The position numbers and the translations under genes were made by a program. The notes beneath the pieces are model-generated. The model had not been told where the DNA came from and did no database searches. It was given only the letters and a program-made list of their open reading frames with translations. 64,000 nt of DNA from Jiangella aurantiaca (GTDB lineage: Bacteria; Actinomycetota; Actinomycetes; Jiangellales; Jiangellaceae), in assembly GCF_004349105.1 (NCBI RefSeq), contig NZ_SMLB01000005.1, positions 124,001-188,000 on the forward strand, written 5' to 3'. Shown here one piece after another: positions 1 through 8,355 of the stretch (the stretch's first letter is position 1; each line of letters begins with the position of its first letter).

Positions 1-744
1 AACCGGCACCTCACCATCGCCGTCGTGACGATGTCGCTGTTCATCGTGGCGTTCATGGGCGCCGGCCTGCTGTTCCCGAGCTACTTCCTTCAGGTCCGCG
101 GCGAGACCACGACGATGGCCGGCATCCTGCTCGCGCCCCAGGGCATCGGCGCCATGGTCACCATGCCGATGGCGGGCCGGCTCACCGACAAGACCGGCCC
201 CGGCAAGCTGGTCCTCGGCGGCATCGTGCTCATCGCCCTCGGCATGGGGACGTTCACGCAGCTCGAGGCCGACACGTCGTACTGGCTGCTGCTGAGCTCG
301 CTGTTCGTCATGGGCCTCGGCATGGGCATGACGATGATGCCGATCATGACCGCGGCGCTGGCCAGCCTCACGCACGGCGAGGTGGCGCGCGGGTCGACGC
401 TCATGAACATCGTCCAGCAGACCGGCGGCTCCATCGGTACCGCCGTCATGTCGGTCATCCTGACCAACCAGATCCTCAACAACGACTCCGCCACCGCGTA
501 CTACGGGGCGGTCCAGACCCACACCATCGACCAGCTGCCGGCGGACATCGTCGGCCTCGGCCGGTCCGCCCTGGCGCATGCGTTCGGCGACACCTACCTG
601 GTGGCGATTGTCCTGGTCGTGCTCTGCCTCATCCCGGCGTTCTTCCTGCCGCGGTCGAAGCAGGAGCTGCGCACGGACCCGCGCGAGGAGGGCGAAGGCG
701 AGGGCGAGGGCGACGCCAACCAGGCGCCGGTCGTCCTGCACTGA
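1..744 (+). CDS. DHA2/EmrB-type MFS drug exporter, C-terminal part (5' end outside window)
   Basis: The reading frame is open from base 1 and ends in TGA at 742-744, so about 247 C-terminal residues are present and the start lies upstream. The fragment has several long hydrophobic segments, a cytoplasmic loop with a GRLTDKTGPGK-like MFS signature, and a Gly/Met-rich helix followed by QQTGGSIGTA. This is the pattern of 14-TM H+-antiporters of the EmrB/QacA group. The tail after the last helix is hydrophilic and Glu/Gly-rich, as is common there. The expected role is proton-driven efflux of hydrophobic compounds at the cytoplasmic membrane; the substrate cannot be told. A dispersed repeat follows the stop. 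Confidence 0.88.
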   Translation, partial: NRHLTIAVVTMSLFIVAFMGAGLLFPSYFLQVRGETTTMAGILLAPQGIGAMVTMPMAGRLTDKTGPGKLVLGGIVLIALGMGTFTQLEADTSYWLLLSSLFVMGLGMGMTMMPIMTAALASLTHGEVARGSTLMNIVQQTGGSIGTAVMSVILTNQILNNDSATAYYGAVQTHTIDQLPADIVGLGRSALAHAFGDTYLVAIVLVVLCLIPAFFLPRSKQELRTDPREEGEGEGEGDANQAPVVLH

Positions 745-763
745 GGTTCGATCTGGGCCGCCC

Positions 764-829
764 ACATCACGAGGATTACCCGAGCCTCAACACGCCTGCA
801 AGCGTGTTGACGCAGCACAAAACCTCATG
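764..829 (-). repeat. Dispersed repeat family R1, copy 1 (inverted, 66 bp)
   Basis: The reverse complement of 764-829 aligns without gaps to 18465-18532 region of copy 3, with about 54 of 66 positions identical by eye. It contains a perfect hairpin, TCAACACG (787-794) and CGTGTTGA (803-810) around an 8-nt loop. It lies between the MFS stop and the VOC gene. Copies 2 and 3 are longer (103 bp) and lie in the other orientation. Confidence 0.75.
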
Positions 830-933
830 TTCACCCGCGACGGCCGTCCCAACCGCCGAGGCGGGTCTAGTGTCGGACGCGTGGCGGGTCCCGTCCGCGG
901 ATCCGGACGTTCCCTCGACGAGGAGGTCGGTCC

Positions 934-1356
934 ATGAGCACGCGCCTCAACCCCTACATCGGGTTCCGCGACGACGCCCGGCAGGCGCTGGAGTTCTACC
1001 GGTCGGTCTTCGGCGGCGAGCTCCAGCTCAGCACGTTCGCCGACTTCGGCGCCAGCGACGACCCCGCCGAGGCGGGCAAGATCATGCACGGCCAGCTGGA
1101 GGCCGGGAACGACCTGGTCCTGATGGCCGCCGACACGCCGAACGAGATGGAGTACATGCCCGGCGGCAACATCTCGATCTCGCTCAGCGGCGAGGACGAG
1201 GACGAGCTGCGCGGCTACTGGGAGAAGCTGTCCGGCAGCGGCACCGTCACCGTGCCGCTGGAGAAGGCGCCGTGGGGCGACGCCTTCGGCATGTGCGTCG
1301 ACCAGTTCGGCGTCACGTGGATGGTCAACATCACCGGGGCTCAGCCCCAGGAGTAG
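934..1356 (+). CDS. VOC-superfamily protein, PhnB-like
   Basis: This is a 140-residue single-domain protein of the vicinal oxygen chelate fold. It opens with a LNPYIGF strand followed by ARQALEFYRSVFGGE, the typical PhnB-family helix, and ends with the PWGDAFGMCVDQFGVTWMVN block found in this family. Members are small dimeric cytosolic proteins, many without an assigned reaction and often resembling glyoxalase or demethylubiquinone methyltransferase-like proteins. No specific substrate can be inferred. The ATG is preceded by a strong GAGGAGG ribosome-binding site about 10 nt upstream. Length is usual for the family. Its last 26 bases overlap a convergent pseudogene remnant. Confidence 0.88.
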   Translation: MSTRLNPYIGFRDDARQALEFYRSVFGGELQLSTFADFGASDDPAEAGKIMHGQLEAGNDLVLMAADTPNEMEYMPGGNISISLSGEDEDELRGYWEKLSGSGTVTVPLEKAPWGDAFGMCVDQFGVTWMVNITGAQPQE

Positions 1357-1506
1357 CGACCAGCTCGTCCCGGTAGGTGTCGAAGCCGAGCACCTCGGAC
1401 CCTCACCGAGCAGAGCGGCCGCGTGCGGCACGCCGGTCAGCGGTTCGAGCACTTCGCGGGAGAACGCCTCGGCGAGGCCGAGACCGGGAACGAAAGCAGG
1501 CGTCAT
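1331..1506 (-). pseudogene. Frameshifted, truncated remnant of a DUF4037-like gene
   Basis: On the minus strand an ATG (1504-1506) overlaps the stop of the DHFR-like gene as ATGA. The frame reads about 35 residues resembling the N-terminus of DUF4037 (nucleotidyltransferase-like) proteins, ending in PHAAALLGEG. The similarity then continues one frame away as SEVLGFDTYRDELV, so a 1-nt deletion near 1399-1402 breaks the gene. The shifted frame stops at 1331-1333. The rest of the gene (normally several hundred codons) is missing and the VOC gene begins there instead. The coupling to the DHFR-like gene suggests a former two-gene operon. Family assignment is from memory of the conserved N-terminal motif. 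Confidence 0.5.
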
Positions 1507-2108
1507 CGGTCGACACGGTAATGCAGGTGGGTGACGCCGGGCGCGGCGATCACCCGCACGACGTCCAGCGTCGTCGGCTCCAGCTCACCGAACAGCGGCC
1601 GGCCGGCACCGAGCAGCACCGGCACCTGATGGATCTCCAGCTCGTCCAGGGCGCCGGCCCGCAGCGCGAGCTGCGCCGTCGTCGCACCGTGCATCATCAC
1701 GTCGCGGTCGCCGGCGGCCGCCTTGGCCTGCGCGACCGCGCTCTCGACGCCGTCGGTGACGTAGTGGACATTCGGACCCCGGACGGCGTCCGCGCCCGGT
1801 TCCGTGCGGGTGACGACGAAGATCGGGACGCCGTCGTGGTGATCGCCGCCCCAGCCGCCGGCGTGCTCGAACGTCCGCCGGCCCACCACCACCGCGCCGG
1901 TGGCCAGCATCTCGTCCACCACCGGCAGGCTGGCAGCGGCGGTGCGGATGACGGGCACGCCGCCACCTCCGCGGGCCGGGCCGTCGCCGTCGAACAGCCA
2001 TGCGTGCAGCCGCTCCCCGCCGGTCCCGAGGCCGTTGCCCGGGCCATCGTCGGGACCGGTGATGAAGCCGTCGAGCGACATGGACATGTAGAGCACGGAG
2101 CGGGCCAC
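1503..2108 (-). CDS. Dihydrofolate reductase family protein (RibD C-terminal domain type)
   Basis: The 201-residue protein begins with the SMSLDGFITGPDD strand-loop typical of the DHFR/RibD-C fold. It then has VVVGRRTFEHAGGW and a C-terminal HQVPVLLGAGRPLF, the usual conserved blocks of this uncharacterised reductase group. Members are NADPH-binding-like cytosolic proteins; whether this one reduces folates, pterins or something else is not known. The GTG start is supported by a GAGGAGG site 5 nt upstream. The stop overlaps the ATG of the broken DUF4037-like gene. A perfect 18-bp inverted repeat lies in the divergent promoter region upstream. A second, shorter member of the family is at 56623-57210. 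Confidence 0.87.
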   Translation of the reverse strand: MARSVLYMSMSLDGFITGPDDGPGNGLGTGGERLHAWLFDGDGPARGGGGVPVIRTAAASLPVVDEMLATGAVVVGRRTFEHAGGWGGDHHDGVPIFVVTRTEPGADAVRGPNVHYVTDGVESAVAQAKAAAGDRDVMMHGATTAQLALRAGALDELEIHQVPVLLGAGRPLFGELEPTTLDVVRVIAAPGVTHLHYRVDR

Positions 2109-2175
2109 GGGTCCTCCTCTGATCGGGTCGTCCTGCCGAGAACAGACCGGCGGCGGACCCGGAACTCAGCGCCGA

Positions 2176-2224
2176 CGGTGTCATCGTCCGGCCGTGCGAT
2201 CCACCCGGCCGGACGATGACACCG
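2176..2224. promoter_or_regulatory. Perfect 18-bp inverted repeat in a divergent intergenic region
   Basis: CGGTGTCATCGTCCGGCC (2176-2193) is repeated exactly inverted at 2207-2224, with a 13-nt spacer. It lies between the DHFR-like gene (minus, start 2108) and the membrane protein gene (plus, start 2266). No gene ends here, so a terminator is unlikely. It may be a regulator-binding site or a hairpin in one of the 5' leaders. Confidence 0.55.
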
Positions 2225-2265
2225 CGCATCTGGGGCCATGCGCCGATCGGCACGAGTGTGGGGGC

Positions 2266-2829
2266 ATGACCTCCACAGCCCCCGCCCCGTGGTACGCGCG
2301 GATCGCGGCCCGCTGGCCCACCGCGCTCGCTCTGACGATGTCCGCCCTGACGCTGGGCGGCTCGGCGACCGTCGACGGCATGCGGGCGTTCGCCGAGATC
2401 CTGCCGATCCTGCCGCTGCTGTACGTCATCGTCGCCAAGCTGGAGAACCGGCGGGCGACCTGGCCGACGCTGATCATCAGCCTGGCCGGCGTCGTGGTGC
2501 TGCGCGGCTTCGACCTGCTGTCACCGGCCATCGCCATCTGGGCGTTCGCCCTGGTCGTGCTGGTGTGGAGCGCCGTCGACGGGCAGCTGAGGCGCGACGG
2601 GACGTTTCAGCTGGAGGCCGTCGGCATGCTCGGTTTCGGCGCGCTGGGCCTCGCGGGACTCGTCCTCGACCCCGACGTCGGCCGGTACCTGGTGGCGGCC
2701 GGCTGGTTCCTGCACGGCGTCTGGGACTTCGTCCATCTGAAGCTCGACAAGGTCGTGGCGCGTTCTTTCGCCGAGTGGTGCGGCGTCATCGACGTCGTCA
2801 TCGCCGCCGAATTGGTGCTCAAGCTCTAG
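2266..2829 (+). CDS. Small integral membrane protein, function unknown
   Basis: The frame from the ATG at 2266 encodes 187 residues with about six hydrophobic segments, including LPILPLLYVIVAKLE, AIAIWAFALVVLVW and MLGFGALGLAGLVL. Between the last helices is a GWFLHGVWDFVHLK motif with two His residues that may face the membrane. The C-terminus is VIDVVIAAELVLKL. I do not recognise a characterised family. The frame is open upstream to 2194, but that stretch overlaps the inverted repeat and has no good ribosome-binding site, so I use the ATG at 2266. The neighbours give no functional clue. Confidence 0.72.
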   Translation: MTSTAPAPWYARIAARWPTALALTMSALTLGGSATVDGMRAFAEILPILPLLYVIVAKLENRRATWPTLIISLAGVVVLRGFDLLSPAIAIWAFALVVLVWSAVDGQLRRDGTFQLEAVGMLGFGALGLAGLVLDPDVGRYLVAAGWFLHGVWDFVHLKLDKVVARSFAEWCGVIDVVIAAELVLKL

Positions 2830-2873
2830 CCGACCTGGGGTAATACTGTGCTGACGAGCCGCTGGAGGTTCAC

Positions 2874-4352
2874 ATGGGCGAGGACGTCGGCCGGCAGGAG
2901 TTCACCCGGGCGGACCGGACGAAGTACCGCGCCAAGGTCCGCCGTTGTCTCGACGCCTTCGAGCGCATGCTGCGCGAGGCGCAGTTCGAGTTCGACCGTC
3001 CGATGACGGGGCTGGAGATCGAGCTGAACCTCGTCGACGACCACCACGACCCCACCATGCGCAACGCCGAGGCGCTGGCGGCCATCGCCGACCCGGCCTT
3101 CCAGACCGAGCTCGGCCAGTGGAACCTGGAGATCAACCTCGCCCCGCGGGAACTGTCCGGCCGCGGCGTCGGCGCCTTCGAGGAGGACGTGCGGGCTAGC
3201 CTGAACGACGCGGAGCGGAAGGCCGGCGCCGTCGGCGCGCACCTGGCGATGATCGGCATTCTGCCGACGTTGCGGCTGGAGCACATGACCGGGCACGCGC
3301 TGTCGGTGAACCCACGGTACGAGCTGCTGAACGAGCAGATCCTGGCCGCCCGCGGCGAGGACGTGCACCTGGCGATCACCGGCTCGGAGCGGCTGCGGGT
3401 CTCGTGCGACACCATCGTCCCGGAGGCGGCCTGCACCAGCACCCAGTTCCACCTGCAAGTCAGCCCGGAGCAGTTCCCCGCCGTCTGGAACGCCGCCCAG
3501 GCCATCGCCGGCGTGCAGATCGCCGTCGGCGCGAACTCGCCGTTCCTGCTCGGCAAACAGCTGTGGGCCGAGACCCGCATCGCGCTGTTCGAGCAGGCCA
3601 CCGACACCCGCAGTGAGGAGCTCAAGGCGCAGGGCGTGCGGCCGCGGGTGTGGTTCGGGGAACGGTGGATCACCTCGATCTTCGACCTGTTCGAGGAGAA
3701 CGTGCGGTACTTCCCCTCGCTGCTGCCGATCGTCTCCGACGAGGACCCGATCGACGTGCTCGACCGCGGCGACACCCCGGAGCTGGCCGAGCTGCGGCTG
3801 CACAACGGCACCATCTACCGCTGGAACCGGCCCGTGTACGCCGTGGTCCGCGGCCGCGCCCACCTGCGGGTCGAGAACCGCGTGCTGCCAGCCGGGCCGA
3901 CGGTCGCGGACACGCTGGCCAACGGCGCGTTCTACTACGGGCTGGTGCGGACGCTGTCCGAGGAGGACCGGCCGGTATGGACGCAGATGTCGTTCAGCGC
4001 CGCGGAGGAGAATTTCCACGCCTGCGCCCGCGACGGCCTCGAGGCCCAGGTGTACTGGCCCGGGCTGGGGCACGTCCCGGTCGCCGAACTGGTGCTGCGG
4101 CGGCTGCTGCCACTGGCCTACGAAGGGCTGCGCCGCTGGGGCGTCGACACCTCGGAGCAGGAGCGGCTCCTCGGCGTCGTCGAGCGGCGCTGCGCCGATC
4201 ACCGCAACGGGTCCGACTGGCAGGTCGCCGCGTTCCGGCGGCGGTTCGAGCGGACCTCCGCGGAACGCCTCGACGCACTGCGCGGCATGCTGCACTCGTA
4301 CGTCGAGCACATGCACTCCAACGAGCCCGTCCACACCTGGGCCGTGGACTGA
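2874..4352 (+). CDS. Glutamate-cysteine ligase family protein (GCS2-like)
   Basis: The 492-residue protein has the GCS2-type ATP-dependent carboxylate-amine ligase fold. An N-terminal LEIELNLVDD strand (Glu metal-ligand motif) is followed by TELGQWNLEINLAP, then the CTSTQFHLQVSPEQFP and VGANSPFLLGK blocks typical of the family. In this superfamily Glu residues of the first strands bind Mg2+ and ATP while a gamma-glutamyl bond is made. Because actinobacteria use mycothiol, the amine acceptor is uncertain and may not be cysteine. The ATG follows CTGGAGG with a 7-nt gap, and a TAATACT -10-like sequence lies at about 2840-2846, just after the upstream gene. It appears monocistronic. Confidence 0.8.
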   Translation: MGEDVGRQEFTRADRTKYRAKVRRCLDAFERMLREAQFEFDRPMTGLEIELNLVDDHHDPTMRNAEALAAIADPAFQTELGQWNLEINLAPRELSGRGVGAFEEDVRASLNDAERKAGAVGAHLAMIGILPTLRLEHMTGHALSVNPRYELLNEQILAARGEDVHLAITGSERLRVSCDTIVPEAACTSTQFHLQVSPEQFPAVWNAAQAIAGVQIAVGANSPFLLGKQLWAETRIALFEQATDTRSEELKAQGVRPRVWFGERWITSIFDLFEENVRYFPSLLPIVSDEDPIDVLDRGDTPELAELRLHNGTIYRWNRPVYAVVRGRAHLRVENRVLPAGPTVADTLANGAFYYGLVRTLSEEDRPVWTQMSFSAAEENFHACARDGLEAQVYWPGLGHVPVAELVLRRLLPLAYEGLRRWGVDTSEQERLLGVVERRCADHRNGSDWQVAAFRRRFERTSAERLDALRGMLHSYVEHMHSNEPVHTWAVD

Positions 4353-4433
4353 GCCTGTGCGCTGAGCGCTCATGATCGGGTGCCGGTTAACCAGGTGAGG
4401 TCTGTCGGTGCCTCGTGTTAGAACTGCCGGACG

Positions 4434-6242
4434 ATGACAATCACCACTCCGGCGCGTACCGAGTTCTCCGTCGCCGGCCAGCCGGAGTACGACCGACGTG
4501 GCCCGGTGCGCTGGATCGTGTCGCACCAACTGCGCAACCCGTGGCACCTGGCCGGCTTCCTGATCGGCTCGGTCGCCATGGTGGTGCTCAACTCCATGGT
4601 GCCGGGCCTGGTCGGCGACGCCTTCGACGCCGTCCTCGACGAGTCCGCCGACCGCCGGGTCGAGCTGACGACCATCGCGGTGATCCTGCTGGTGGTGGTC
4701 ATCGGGAGGACGGTGCTCGACTTCGTCGCGCGCCTGTGCACCGAAGTGCTGGCCAAGCGCATCGAGCGCGACGCCCGCGACGAGCTGTACGTCAGCCTGC
4801 TCGGCAAGAGCCAGACGTTCCACAACCGGCAGCGGGTCGGCGACCTCATGGCCCGCGGCGCCAACGACGTCCGCCAGCTCGGCACCATGTTCAGTCCGGG
4901 AATCGACCTGCTGGTCGACTCCCTCACGCAGGGCATCGTCCCAATCGTGTTCATCGGGTTCCTCGACCCCCGGCTGCTGGTCGCGCCGCTGATCTTCGCG
5001 GTCGCGTTCGTGTGGTCGATCCGCCGATTCATGCGGCGGCTGTCGCCGGTATCCACGCGGCTGCGCGAGCACTACGGCACCCTCAACGCCGGGCTCAACG
5101 AGACCATCCGCGGCATCGAGGTGGTCAAGGCCACCGGCCAGGAGCAGCAGGAGCTGGGCAGGTTCAGCCGCAACGCCCGCCGCTACCGCGACGCCTACGT
5201 CGAGCAGGGGCTCATCCAGGCCCGCTACCTGCCGACGCTGCTGCTGTCCATCGCGACGGCCGGCGGCCTGCTGCACGGGCTGTGGCTGCTCGACGCCGGC
5301 GAGCTGAGCGTCGGCGGGCTGATCACCTACATCGGGCTGCTCGGCCTGCTCGGCTTCCCGGCGTTCATCTCCATCTTCTCGTTCTCGCTGGTCCAGAACG
5401 GCATCGCCAGCGCCAACCGGCTGCTCACGCTCATGCGCGAAGAGACCGAGCTCGACCACAACGAGGCCGGCCACGTCGCGCCCATGCGCGGCGCCGTCGA
5501 GTTCCAGGACGTCACGTTCACCTACGGCGGCCAGCCGGTGCTCGAGCACCTCTCGTTCCGCATCGAGCCGGGCCAGACGGTCGCCGTCGTCGGCGAGACC
5601 GGCGCGGGCAAAACCACGCTGACGAAGCTCGTCAACCGCATCTACGACGTCACGTCCGGGCGCATCCTGGTCGACGGCGTCGACGTTCGCGACTGGAACC
5701 TCGACTCCCTGCGCTCGCAGATCTCCACGATCGAGCAGGACATCGTGCTGTTCAGCCGCCCGGTGCACGAGAACATCGCGTTCAGCCTCGGCCAGCAGGC
5801 CTCCCGCGACGACGTCGTCCGCGCGGCCGAAGACGCCCAGGCGCACGAGTTCGTCACGGCGCTCGACGACGGCTACGACACCGTCATCGGCGAGCGCGGC
5901 GTCACGCTCTCCGGCGGCCAGCGGCAGCGGCTGGCCATCGCCCGGGCGCTGCTCACCGACCCCGCCATCCTGGTGCTCGACGACTCCACCAGCGCCATCG
6001 ACAGCGCCACCGAGGACGAGATCCAGCGGGCCATCCAGCGCGTCCTCGAGGGCCGCACGACGCTGCTCATCACGCACCGGCTCTCGCAGATCCGGTGGGC
6101 CGACAAGGTCCTGCTGCTGCAGCGCGGCCGGCTGGTCGACGAGGGGTCGCACGACGAGCTGCTCGGCCGGTGCGTGCTCTACCGGCGCATCTTCGCCCAC
6201 TACGACGAGGTGCGCGACGGCGACGGGAAGGCGGCCGGCTGA
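4434..6242 (+). CDS. ABC exporter half-transporter A (degenerate catalytic residue)
   Basis: The 602-residue TMD-NBD fusion has six hydrophobic helices in residues ~30-310 and an ABC domain from ~345. Walker A (GETGAGKTT) is at ~387, the canonical signature LSGGQ at ~492 and Walker B LVLDDSTSAID at ~513. The residue after Walker B is Asp where the catalytic Glu is normally found, so the site built on this Walker A/B should hydrolyse ATP poorly. It is translationally coupled to the next half-transporter (stop and start share one base) and they must form a heterodimer. The likely role is export of a lipid, peptide or drug; the substrate is unknown. Confidence 0.92.
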   Translation: MTITTPARTEFSVAGQPEYDRRGPVRWIVSHQLRNPWHLAGFLIGSVAMVVLNSMVPGLVGDAFDAVLDESADRRVELTTIAVILLVVVIGRTVLDFVARLCTEVLAKRIERDARDELYVSLLGKSQTFHNRQRVGDLMARGANDVRQLGTMFSPGIDLLVDSLTQGIVPIVFIGFLDPRLLVAPLIFAVAFVWSIRRFMRRLSPVSTRLREHYGTLNAGLNETIRGIEVVKATGQEQQELGRFSRNARRYRDAYVEQGLIQARYLPTLLLSIATAGGLLHGLWLLDAGELSVGGLITYIGLLGLLGFPAFISIFSFSLVQNGIASANRLLTLMREETELDHNEAGHVAPMRGAVEFQDVTFTYGGQPVLEHLSFRIEPGQTVAVVGETGAGKTTLTKLVNRIYDVTSGRILVDGVDVRDWNLDSLRSQISTIEQDIVLFSRPVHENIAFSLGQQASRDDVVRAAEDAQAHEFVTALDDGYDTVIGERGVTLSGGQRQRLAIARALLTDPAILVLDDSTSAIDSATEDEIQRAIQRVLEGRTTLLITHRLSQIRWADKVLLLQRGRLVDEGSHDELLGRCVLYRRIFAHYDEVRDGDGKAAG

Positions 6243-8077
6243 TGGCGTTCCTCATGGACGGCCTCGACGCCGAGGCGTACGACCGCAGCTACGACGACCG
6301 CGAGCTGCTGCGCCGCATCCTGCGCTACTTCCGGCCCAAGGCGAGGGTCATGGGGCTGGTCGCGGCCGCCATCGTGCTGCAGTCGCTCATGCAGGCGGCA
6401 TTCCCGATCCTGGTCAGCGAGGGCCTCGACCGCGTCGTCGACGACCGCACGACCGGCCTGGTGGTCGCGCTGGTGTCGGCCGTGCTGGTCACCGGCGTGC
6501 TCGGCTGGGTGTTCAACTTCGTGCAGCGCTGGTACACCGCGACGGTGGTCGGCGACGTCGTGCTGGGCCTGCGCGAGGACGCCTTCGACGCCGTCCTCGA
6601 CCGCGACATGTCCTTCTACGACGAGCACTCCTCCGGCAAGGTGGTCAGCCGGGTGACGTCGGACACCGAGGACTTCGCCACCGTCGTCACGCTGACGCTG
6701 AACCTCGTCAGCCAGGTGCTGCTGGTCGGCCTCGTCACAGTGCTGCTGTTCACCCGCAACGTCGCGCTGGCGCTGCTGGTCATGGCGGTCGTGCCGGTCA
6801 TCGTCGCGATGGCGCTGGGGTTCCGGCGCATCGCCCGCGAGACGACGCGGCACCAGCAGCGGTCGCTCGCGAAGGTCAACGCGACGCTGCAAGAGACCAT
6901 GGGCGGCATCTCCGTGGCGAAGAACTTCCGCCAGGAGCAGACCATCTACGACGAGTTCCGGCCGATCAACGGGCAGAACTACCGGGTCACGCTCAAGCAG
7001 GGCTTCGTGTTCGGCGCGATCTTCCCGGCGCTGTTCGCGGTGGCCGGGCTGGCGACGGTCATGCTGGTGCACGTCGGGGGCGGGCGGGTGCTCGACGGCG
7101 GCATCTCGGCCGGCGACTGGTACCTGTTCCTGCAGAGCGTCGGGCTGTTCTGGCTGCCGCTGACGTCCATCGCGTCGTTCTGGTCGCAGTTCCAGCAGGG
7201 GCTGTCGGCGTCGGAGCGGGTGTTCGCGCTGATCGACGCCGAGCCGCTGGTGGTGCAGCGCGACCCGCAACCCGTCGGCCGGCTGACCGGGCGCATCGAG
7301 TTCCGCGACGTCACGTTCGGCTACACCCCGCAGCACACCGTCCTCCACGGGTTCGACCTCACCATCGCCGCCGGCGAGACCGTCGCGCTGGTCGGGCACA
7401 CCGGTGCCGGCAAGTCGACCATCGGCCGGCTGCTGGTGCGGTTCTACGAGTTCCAGGACGGGCAGATCCTCGTCGACGGCACCGACATCCGCACCGTCGA
7501 CCTCACCGGCTACCGCCACCAGCTCGGCGTCGTGCCGCAGTCGCCGTTCCTGTTCTCCGGCACCGTGGCCGACAACATCCGCTACCCGCGGCCCGGCGCC
7601 TCCGACGACGAGGTCCGCGCGGCCGCCGCGTCGGTGGCCGGCGGCGACTGGCTCGACGCCCTCCCCGACGGTCTCGACACCGAGGTAGGCGAGCACGGCT
7701 CCGCGCTGTCGATGGGTCAGCGGCAGCTGGTCGCGCTGGCCCGGCTGCTCCTGCAGGACCCGTCCATCGTCATCCTCGACGAGGCCACGGCCAGCGTCGA
7801 CCCGCTCACCGAGGCGCAGATCTCCGAGGGCCTCGACGTCGCGCTGGCCGGCCGCACGTCCATCGTCATCGCGCACCGGCTGTCCACCATCGAGCACGCC
7901 GACCGCATCATCGTCATGCGCGACGGCGGCATCGTCGAGGAGGGCACGCACGAGTCGCTGTTGCGCGCCGGCGGCGCCTACTGCGACGTCTACAACACCT
8001 ACTTCCGGCACCAGTCGCCCGACTACCGGCCCGGCACCGGCTTCGTCGGCGTCCGGGCCGGTGCCGGCGACCACTGA
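6242..8077 (+). CDS. ABC exporter half-transporter B (consensus Walker B, non-canonical signature)
   Basis: The 611-residue partner of the preceding gene has the same TMD-NBD layout. Walker A (GHTGAGKST) is at ~385, Walker B ends in ILDEATASVD (catalytic Glu present, ~513), and the ABC signature is LSMGQ (~489) instead of LSGGQ. The altered signature pairs with the altered Walker B of subunit A in the closed dimer. The complex therefore has one consensus and one degenerate ATP site, as in BmrCD, TM287/288 and TAP. The ATG at 6242 overlaps the previous stop as TGATG. An open frame upstream of 6242 is only the antiphase reading of gene A. Confidence 0.92.
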   Translation: MAFLMDGLDAEAYDRSYDDRELLRRILRYFRPKARVMGLVAAAIVLQSLMQAAFPILVSEGLDRVVDDRTTGLVVALVSAVLVTGVLGWVFNFVQRWYTATVVGDVVLGLREDAFDAVLDRDMSFYDEHSSGKVVSRVTSDTEDFATVVTLTLNLVSQVLLVGLVTVLLFTRNVALALLVMAVVPVIVAMALGFRRIARETTRHQQRSLAKVNATLQETMGGISVAKNFRQEQTIYDEFRPINGQNYRVTLKQGFVFGAIFPALFAVAGLATVMLVHVGGGRVLDGGISAGDWYLFLQSVGLFWLPLTSIASFWSQFQQGLSASERVFALIDAEPLVVQRDPQPVGRLTGRIEFRDVTFGYTPQHTVLHGFDLTIAAGETVALVGHTGAGKSTIGRLLVRFYEFQDGQILVDGTDIRTVDLTGYRHQLGVVPQSPFLFSGTVADNIRYPRPGASDDEVRAAAASVAGGDWLDALPDGLDTEVGEHGSALSMGQRQLVALARLLLQDPSIVILDEATASVDPLTEAQISEGLDVALAGRTSIVIAHRLSTIEHADRIIVMRDGGIVEEGTHESLLRAGGAYCDVYNTYFRHQSPDYRPGTGFVGVRAGAGDH

Positions 8078-8125
8078 CACCACCCTCTTGCTGGTCGGGT
8101 GAGGCGTCGCCGGTCCTCCACGGCG

Positions 8126-8228
8126 TCCACGTGGTGAGATTTCGCCGGGATCTGGGGCACGTCACGACGTTTTCTGGAGCGTCACCACGCCTGCAATCGT
8201 GTTGAGGCTCCAGAAATCCTGGTGATGC
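8126..8228 (+). repeat. Dispersed repeat family R1, copy 2 (103 bp)
   Basis: It aligns without gaps to 18430-18532, about 93 of 103 positions identical by eye. It carries a perfect 10-bp inverted repeat, TTTCTGGAGC (8171-8180) and GCTCCAGAAA (8207-8216), around ACGCCTGCAATCGTGT. It sits between the ABC exporter stop and the SDR gene. The rest of the 278-bp gap shows no gene. Confidence 0.85.
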
Positions 8229-8355
8229 CGGCGATCGTCGACGACGCGCGTCACCGGCACGTCCTCGGTCACCGCCTGCACCCGCACCCGCTCATGCTGC
8301 CACCGCCCGACCCGTGCCCTACTGTGACCTCACCGGAGCGGGAGGGGCGGAGCGC

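Noticed and set aside
2826..6200. An 1124-codon open frame on the minus strand
   Set aside because: It is antisense to the GCS2-like and ABC genes and has low-complexity Arg/Asp/Glu/Gln composition typical of high-GC antisense frames, with no domain.
6200..8083. A 627-codon minus-strand frame across the second ABC half-transporter
   Set aside because: It is the complement of a well-supported coding frame; composition is His/Arg/Asp-rich with no motif.
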